From the NCBI RefSeq assembly GCF_037975245.1, contig NC_092561.1:6250001-6314000 (forward strand): a DNA stretch of 64,000 nucleotides. Reading direction: 5' to 3'. Shown here in pieces: positions 60,001 to 64,000 of the stretch. How positions within the stretch are numbered: position 1 is the first letter of the stretch; the number at the start of each line of letters is the position of its first letter. A model generated the notes under the pieces. That model was not told where the DNA came from and ran no database searches. It worked only from the letters and a program-made list of their open reading frames with translations. The stretch is from Apostichopus japonicus (taxonomy: Eukaryota > Echinodermata > Holothuroidea > Aspidochirotida > Stichopodidae). The position numbers and the translations under genes are program-made.

Positions 60001-62522
60001 TCTCATTTCGCTTGTCACCTCCTCCGATCTCATCCATGAACAATCTCGTGCAAATAAAATCTCAAAGGAACTGAACTAATACTCTACAAAACGCAAATTG
60101 AATTAATTATTGCCATCAACATTAATTCATATGTCCTCAAAACTCATCCATAAGTCTGATATTTTTCAAAGGACAACCACTTTTTTTGCATTTTCTATGT
60201 TTTTCTGTGTGTAGAATCGTCTCACACTAATACGTACATAATAGAGTCACAGTTTCTTCCAGTGCCTCGACTGTAGATATGTCGACAACTTTAGAAGACA
60301 GAAAATAATTTATGTGGAAAGAAATGTCGATCGTGCCAAATTTATCGTGGCAAAAGTTGAGATTTATCAAGACTTGTTGTTAACTCTAGAGGTTGTCAAA
60401 GCTATGCTCCCATGTGGAACAGCTGTGGAAACGCTTTTAAGACGGTTTTCTTCGAGACAGGCTATAGAATTGTTAATGATCGATAACGAAAGATTTATTT
60501 GGTAGATTATCTACTCTTTGGAATCGATTCTTTTTGCTCTATCACATGTCACCGTGACAAATGATGTTATGTCGTGTTGATGATCTACTTTACGTTACTA
60601 TCATCGAGAACTGGAAGAATTTTACAAACAACATCGTAATTTTTTTTTTCTATCACTGGAATTTATGTTGGCTTTTCCTTTACACTGAATTGTTGATTTC
60701 TGTTATCAAGTTTGGTGAATTAGTTGTTCATAATTAAAATGTCAAGGAAAAGTCTCTTATGTAATAAAGGTAGTCTTGCTTATAATAAAGGATTCTGTGT
60801 GTTAACATTGACTGACTTATATACGATGTCAGGACTGAAAGAGTCCAAAAGTGCGATGTTGATCGAGGAAAACCAACATTTTCCTTGACCTTCAACCAAT
60901 CAGTAGAAATTATCACTTATGTCGGAAAGATTCCGTCACATTAATGTGACTGTCATAATTGACTGCGATAGTTTGTTATCTAAATTATCAAAAGCTGATC
61001 AATATTGTCGGCAAAAAATTTGATTCTTCGTAATGTTATCAAGTTCCAGGAATTGCTAACATGCTCACTTTTGTAAACTTCTGCACAAAACAGTGTAGTA
61101 TCCACGCCACCTCTACATGTGTTAATGGCCAATGAGTGATAAACAAAGGATGCCATACCACAAATCAAATCATGTCTATTAGACTGTTGTTTTCAACCTT
61201 GAGCCTCATGGTCAGATCTCATCTCTGCTAGTCCAATCAAGAGCCATTAATTACTTTAAATCTGTCCTGTCTACTCGGATTTGGTATTGTTTTATCTCAC
61301 TCTGTCCCAGACGTTTTGTAAGAGGCGAGAAAAAGGGACGGAAGTTACTGATGTCGAATAGCTTTGTTTTATTTTTGCAACAGTTATAGCAAAAACTTCC
61401 AAGATTGTTCTGAAATATACTCAGGAAAAAGCAGAATTCTTTTGAGAATATGGTGTGTGGCAAATGAATGTTTTCGTGCTTTGAAACTATTATGCACTCA
61501 AAAGAATCTCAGCAAAGCTAGTAGTGAAATAACAGTGCTCAAGTTTTTTTCAAATTGTGATGTTGATATTTCTGCTCGAGAATTTTTCGCAATTAGTGAC
61601 ATATTCTCAAATAGATGGACGTCCTTTAATGGGCTCAGTTACTAACATTTTCATATTGTTGAAATAGGCAGAAATCTTAGGTTTTTGGTGAAAAAATAAG
61701 CTGTCTAAAGTTGTTGCATTTTTGTTTGTATCCTAAAAGATGTCATTTCATCATATTGAAATTGGAAAAAGTTTTGCTTTATATTTATGCAAAGATGGAT
61801 TTATAGTCATATCATTTGACATCATTGGAGTATTTAAGTAGGAGTTTTGCTAACGGTATAGTCACTGCAAAATGTTTGGTATTTCAGTTATTGCACATGA
61901 TAATTAAACAGTCTGGTGTAGCACAATAATTTATTCATAGTGTTCCCTCAAATTGATAAAAACTTAGAGTGACAGATCAATTTTGCATTGTTAAGGAACA
62001 TTTTTCTCGAACGAAACATAAGTTTCCTACTATAGATTTTTATTTTAGTGTCTTCCTGTAATGCAGATATCCAACAATAATTAAAGTAAAATTAAAGTAA
62101 ATGATATACAGTATTACAGTGTGAATAGTAATATGTGTGACAATTAACCCGCATAAACCAGCATGTAAGAAACAGAATCATTAAACATGCAAATGCTGTA
62201 AATGTTATAGTGTGGTTGTTTAATACAGAGAAAGCTATTACTCAACCTAATAATATAGCCTACATGATGGCCTTTTGGTGTGAAAAAAAAAAAAATAAGT
62301 AAATAAATAAATAAAAAAACAATCATTATACAGGTATCTGTTATTTCAGTATATGAAATAATTATATTTAAAAGTGCTATGGAGGTATAATTGTGTTTTT
62401 ATACATCTTCAAGCCATTTGAAGTAAGCTCGCAAAATTCAACAATATGTTCTTCTTCCTCTTCAGGAGATATTGAAAATCAGAGCTCCAAATCGAAGGCA
62501 GCGAGCGTTTCTTTGACGAGCG
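37069..62522 (+). CDS. Large gene of unknown family, Ser/Pro-rich product, 3' end beyond the window
   Basis: Eight exons join in phase: 37069-37269, 38179-38448, 42048-42119, 42983-43166, 44619-45203, 49770-49823, 53990-54052 and 62466-62522, giving 495 aa so far. Residues 1-67 are charged and partly helical ([20 protein letters not shown]). Residues 68-157 are Pro/Ser-rich ([12 protein letters not shown]). Residues 158-181 include [19 protein letters not shown]. The next part is basic ([12 protein letters not shown]). The long exon encodes about 195 residues dominated by Ser, Pro and Thr with a Ser run, hence probably disordered and phosphorylated. The last three exons are short, acidic or Ser-rich and all phase 1-1, as in alternatively spliced cassettes. 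No signal peptide or membrane helix is visible. I do not recognise the family; a cytoplasmic scaffold or regulator is only a guess. Another donor at 45194 would shorten exon 5 by three codons. Confidence 0.7.
39484..39730 (-). mobile_element. tRNA-derived SINE, family S1, copy 1
   Basis: Read on the minus strand it has an A box (GTTAGCTCAGTGGTTAA), a B box in degenerate form (GTCCCGAGTTCAAGTC), then a body with CATGGATGTTAAATATGAAT and GATAAGCCAATGATGGC and an (ATAC)n tail (39484-39500). The same element is at 47198-47466 (plus) and, truncated, at 58428-58585 (minus). Confidence 0.8.
40467..40594 (-). mobile_element. Penelope-like hairpin repeat, copy B
   Basis: Minus-strand reading gives AGAAGATCCTGCTAGGATCG, AAACATCAGGCC, then CTCTTACACAGGCTCTCTAG and a GATAAGCAGTTTGCTAAC end. 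The CTGA at the 5' side is lost. A 32-bp segment (AGTACTAGAGAGCCTGTGTA and following) is tandemly duplicated at 40490-40553. Confidence 0.6.
41521..41696. mobile_element. Foldback MITE with arms of about 80 bp
   Basis: The two halves are nearly perfect inverted copies around a GCA centre (41602-41604): ATTCAACGAGGC / GCCTCGTTGAAT at the middle, ATTTCATGAGTTGAAAGAT / ATCTTTCAACTCATGAAAT further out, and GTATACAAATAAT / ATTATTTGTTTTATAC at the ends. No coding potential is left once the palindrome is recognised; the 41536 open frame is a by-product. Confidence 0.85.
41687..41986. repeat. Second inverted pair and a 74-bp GTAC-rich palindrome
   Basis: TTATACAACACCT (41690 on) and AGGTGTTGTATAA (41902 on) are inverted and could be the ends of another small element abutting the foldback MITE. 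Directly after comes a nearly perfect palindrome, 41913-41986, starting AATACCCTCTGTACA and ending TGTACAGAGGGTATT, with CTGTACAGTACTG words inside. It lies 61 bp before the exon at 42048. Confidence 0.75.
44245..44490 (+). repeat. Dispersed unit with 12-bp internal satellite, copy 1
   Basis: About nine 12-bp repeats of CATTTTGCATAG type (44352-44460) sit in a unit whose flanks (GTGTATAAGAACTGCTACTG before; CATATCAGATTTATAAATTA after) are diverged copies of those around the satellites at 62840-63617. Because 12 is a multiple of three, long open frames appear on both strands; they are not genes. Confidence 0.8.
46472..46595 (+). mobile_element. Penelope-like hairpin repeat, copy C (most complete)
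   Basis: An 11-bp perfect stem AAGTGGGCCTG (46472-46482) / CAGGCCCACTT (46530-46540) encloses CTGAAGA (46500-46506), a six-bp perfect hairpin GATCCT-ACT-AGGATC (46508-46522), GAAA (46523-46526) and CATC. The tail GTCTTACACAGGCTCTTAAG and GGATAAGCATTTTCCTAACA matches copies A and B. Confidence 0.65.
47198..47466 (+). mobile_element. tRNA-derived SINE, family S1, copy 2
   Basis: A box TGTAGCTCAGTGGTAAATG at about 47207, B box region AAGGTCGCGAGTTTGAATCA at about 47244, then the family body (CATGGACGTTAAATATGAAT, GATAAGCCAATGATGGC) and a tail of CATA then CA repeats. This copy is nearly full length and plus-oriented. Confidence 0.8.
47915..48045. repeat. (TA)n-rich microsatellite
   Basis: About 130 bases of alternating TA with TTTA and GTA interruptions. 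The Tyr/Ile-repeat open frame across it is an artefact. Confidence 0.95.
48840..49262 (+). repeat. Three tandem copies of a 136-143 bp unit
   Basis: GGCTGACAGTCT recurs at 48840, 48976, 49119 and 49255. Between these lie near-identical segments with ACTACATGTACTAGGAGACT, TCAACTAATCAGAACAAGG and TTTTCATGTTCTCTGTCAA. The array is in the intron before exon 49770-49823. Confidence 0.9.
51340..51714 (+). promoter_or_regulatory. Candidate internal promoter and alternative first exon
   Basis: ATG at 51696 opens MLCCFA and runs in phase 1 into a strong donor (GCAG then GTACGT) after 51714. Every downstream exon of the host gene (53990, 62466) accepts phase 1, so a short isoform with a twin-cysteine N-terminus would be in frame. 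The DNA before it (51340-51480) is more GC- and CpG-rich than its surroundings and has GTCACATGACC, a palindromic E-box of the M-box type. A second ATG-plus-donor (51789-51801, MQSV, also phase 1) follows. Confidence 0.45.
51789..51801 (+). CDS. Second candidate mini first exon or 15-nt microexon
   Basis: ATGCAGTCTGTCG is followed by GTAAGTG, a near-consensus donor, and leaves phase 1. It can be read as a first exon (MQSV) or, with the acceptor AACCAG ending at 51786, as a 15-base microexon in phase 1-1. Either choice keeps the downstream frame. Confidence 0.3.
53577..53660 (-). mobile_element. tRNA-like sequence (SINE head or tRNA pseudogene)
   Basis: Minus strand: A box CCTAGTTGGTTAAGGTGTC, B box CCCGGGTTCGAATCCCAG, then AAGGTTTTTTC as a polymerase III terminator. 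The T arm pairs well but the acceptor and anticodon stems do not close, so a working tRNA is unlikely. Confidence 0.6.
54512..55068. mobile_element. Large foldback element with arms of about 190 bp
   Basis: GAAAAGTC, then GATATGTTAAAGAGGAACAT, ATAATCTAAGCATTCT, GTACCGTTTTTGAGATATTG and TGACATCA/CACCTGTTTG occur at the left (54512-54700) and in reverse-complement order at the right (54880-55068). The spacer is about 180 bp. No open frame of note. Confidence 0.85.
56764..56940. repeat. (TA)n / TATC microsatellite
   Basis: Alternating TA with TCTATATATAGA inserts, about 175 bases, bounded on both sides by TATACAGTA-type words in inverted form. The Ile/Tyr open frame is an artefact. Confidence 0.95.
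58205..58320 (-). mobile_element. tRNA-derived sequence, second SINE family
   Basis: Minus strand: ACTAGTGGATATAGGCAGTG as a possible A box, TACCGGGTTCGATACCCGG as a perfect B box and T arm, then GGTGGTTTTTTTC as a polymerase III terminator. The head differs from the S1 family. Confidence 0.5.
58428..58585 (-). mobile_element. tRNA-derived SINE, family S1, copy 3, truncated
   Basis: The (ATAC)n tail, TAGATCCTCCTGCATGCAGG and the CATGATTATGAATTGTCAAC body are present. The copy stops in the B-box region (ACTCGAACCGGGG), so the A box is lost, and an internal deletion removes about 45 bases of the body. Confidence 0.75.
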
Positions 62523-62839
62523 GTAAGTAATTTGTTTTCAAGTTTTGGTTTAAAGTGCTTAATTCTCGATCGGCCAGATGTGAAGCAATTCTAAGAATCA
62601 ATAAACCAGTAGTTGCTACGCGGTCATGTGTGATGGAACAACCCAAAATGGATCTCGAGTTTTGAAAAACAGCCATCAAGGAACGGAGGCTAATAAATGC
62701 CATATCCATTTGACTGAACCAAAACAAGAGCCTTTGCTGTACATACTAGAGTTGCCTCAAGATTGGCTGCTTCTGTTATTGTGCATATAACATAGTTATG
62801 CAACATTCACAGAGATATTGTGAGGGTTCTTACAGAGCT

Positions 62840-63617
62840 GCAATTCAGGGATTAAAGTTAATGTTCACATTTTGTGAAAATAGTATATATGGTTCCTGTG
62901 TAAAGACACTGCCAAACAACTTTGGACTTGTATAGCAATCTGACCATTTTGCATAGCATTTTACACAGCATTTGGCGTAGCATTTTACATAGCATTTAGC
63001 GTAGCATTTTGCATGGCAATTTACACGGCATTTTGCAATGCAATACCAGATCAATTATACCCTGCAATTTGCTGCAATCTGTTGGTACCATGCCTAAAAG
63101 CAATTCAGGGATTAAGTTAATGTTCACATTTTGTTAAAATAGTATATGGCTCCTGTGTAAAGACACTGACTAACAACTTTGGACTTGTATAGCAATCTGA
63201 CCATTTTGCATAGCATTTTACACAGCATTTGGCGTAGCATTTTGAATAGTATTTTACAAAGCATTTTGCATAGTATTTTACACAGCATTTGGTGTAGCAT
63301 TTTGCATGGCTTTTACACAGAATTTGGCGTAGCATTTTGAACAGTATTTTACACAGCATTTTGAATAGTATTTTACGCAGCATTCGGTGTAGCATTTTGC
63401 ATAGCATTTTACACAGCATTTGGTGTAGCATTTTGCATGGCTTTAACACAGTATTTGGCGTAGCATTTTGAACAGTATTTTACACAGCATTTGGTGTAGC
63501 ATTTTGCATAGCATTTTACACAGCATTTTGCACAGCATTTTGCATAGCATTTTGCAATGAGATACCGGATCAATTATACCCTACAATTTGCTGCAATCTG
63601 TTGGTACCATGCCTAAC
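62840..63617 (+). repeat. Dispersed unit with 12-bp internal satellite, copies 2 and 3 in tandem
   Basis: Two successive units, 62840-63099 and 63100-63617, each open with GCAATTCAGGGATTAA and close with CAATCTGTTGGTACCATGCC. Between these are 12-bp repeats (CATTTTGCATAG, CATTTTACACAG, CATTTGGCGTAG): about eight in the first unit and about 30 in the second. The flanks are almost identical, so the length difference comes from satellite expansion. The Cys/Lys/Met/Leu-repeat open frames on the minus strand are artefacts. Confidence 0.9.
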
Positions 63618-64000
63618 CTTTAATGGAAAGAAAAATCTACCTGACATGTTTACCTTTGGGCACTGTTTTGGTTTTCTTTAATTTACACGTTTCCGGTTGA
63701 TCATCTGTTGGGCGGATACACATATGAAAGGCATATTAATTATGAATTATCATTATTTTGTAATGAGAAGAGAAAGTTTTATGCGAACTGCTGATCTGTT
63801 AGGTTCATTCCCATTCCTTTTAAATTATCAGAAATCATATTTTGCTTGTTTTTGAAATAGTTGTCACATTTTTCTACATTTGCAAAATGCCGTTTAATAA
63901 GTTAAAGAATCAAACTGCAGCTTTCACAATCTTTCATTTCCTTTTTCTTTCATTTTTATCATTACAATAGTTGTAAGACTGCTTCCGTCTGAAGTTTGAA
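63618..64000. other. Intron or intergenic end of the window, nothing seen
   Basis: AT-rich DNA with no usable splice-site pair or open frame. It presumably belongs to the intron after exon 62466-62522. Confidence 0.5.

Noticed and set aside
60314..61645. Open frames at 60314-60505 and 61364-61645 as small genes
   Set aside because: No domain, no splice or promoter support and no coding bias visible by eye.
63117..63449. Minus-strand open frame rich in Cys, Lys, Met and Leu
   Set aside because: It is the reading of a 12-bp satellite whose period is a multiple of three; the same holds for 62845-63054 and 44287-44514.

Overview
The window is nuclear DNA from an animal: spliced genes with GT-AG introns, tRNA-derived SINEs, DNA-transposon ends and many microsatellites. 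The gene content (neuronal-type synaptotagmin, a metazoan membrane JmjC/cupin hydroxylase) and the abundance of the word TAGGCCTA, of conserved-core SINEs and of Penelope-like hairpin repeats suggest a marine invertebrate deuterostome, perhaps an echinoderm. That placement is an inference and is not proven by the sequence alone.

Layout. 1.9-2.9 kb: 3' end of an unrecognised plus-strand gene (one good terminal exon, one ambiguous upstream exon). 3.6-3.75 kb: a U2-snRNA-like sequence carrying the branch-point-recognition segment. 4.77-11.57 kb: a complete seven-exon synaptotagmin coding region on the minus strand (398 aa, one membrane anchor, C2A and C2B). 11.6-26.7 kb: no supportable gene; it holds tandem arrays, a foldback element with telomere-like repeats, a 1.2-kb hAT-like element rich in AGTC/GACT words, a Tc1/mariner-like MITE, a 45-bp palindrome flanked by direct repeats, and a TTAA-flanked MITE. 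26.8-32.7 kb: a complete four-exon plus-strand gene for a type II membrane JmjC/cupin-like protein (350 aa) with an intact HxD...H iron site. 32.7-36.1 kb: no gene seen. 36.1 kb to the end: a large plus-strand gene of unknown family, eight coding exons found, continuing past the window; a second start region with short alternative first exons lies inside it near 51.7 kb.

The genes show no sign of acting together; this is ordinary metazoan spacing. The coding models rest on splice signals, matching phases and, for synaptotagmin and the JmjC protein, on family motifs that run cleanly across every junction. The most interesting material is non-coding: the U2-like RNA, the repeats with a hammerhead-like core (CTGAAGA-stem-GAAA followed by a palindromic tetramer or its CpG-decayed form), the dispersed units with expanding 12-bp and 93-bp internal satellites, the telomere-like foldback element, the alternative phase-1 first exons, and the very high density of poly(G)/poly(C) runs.
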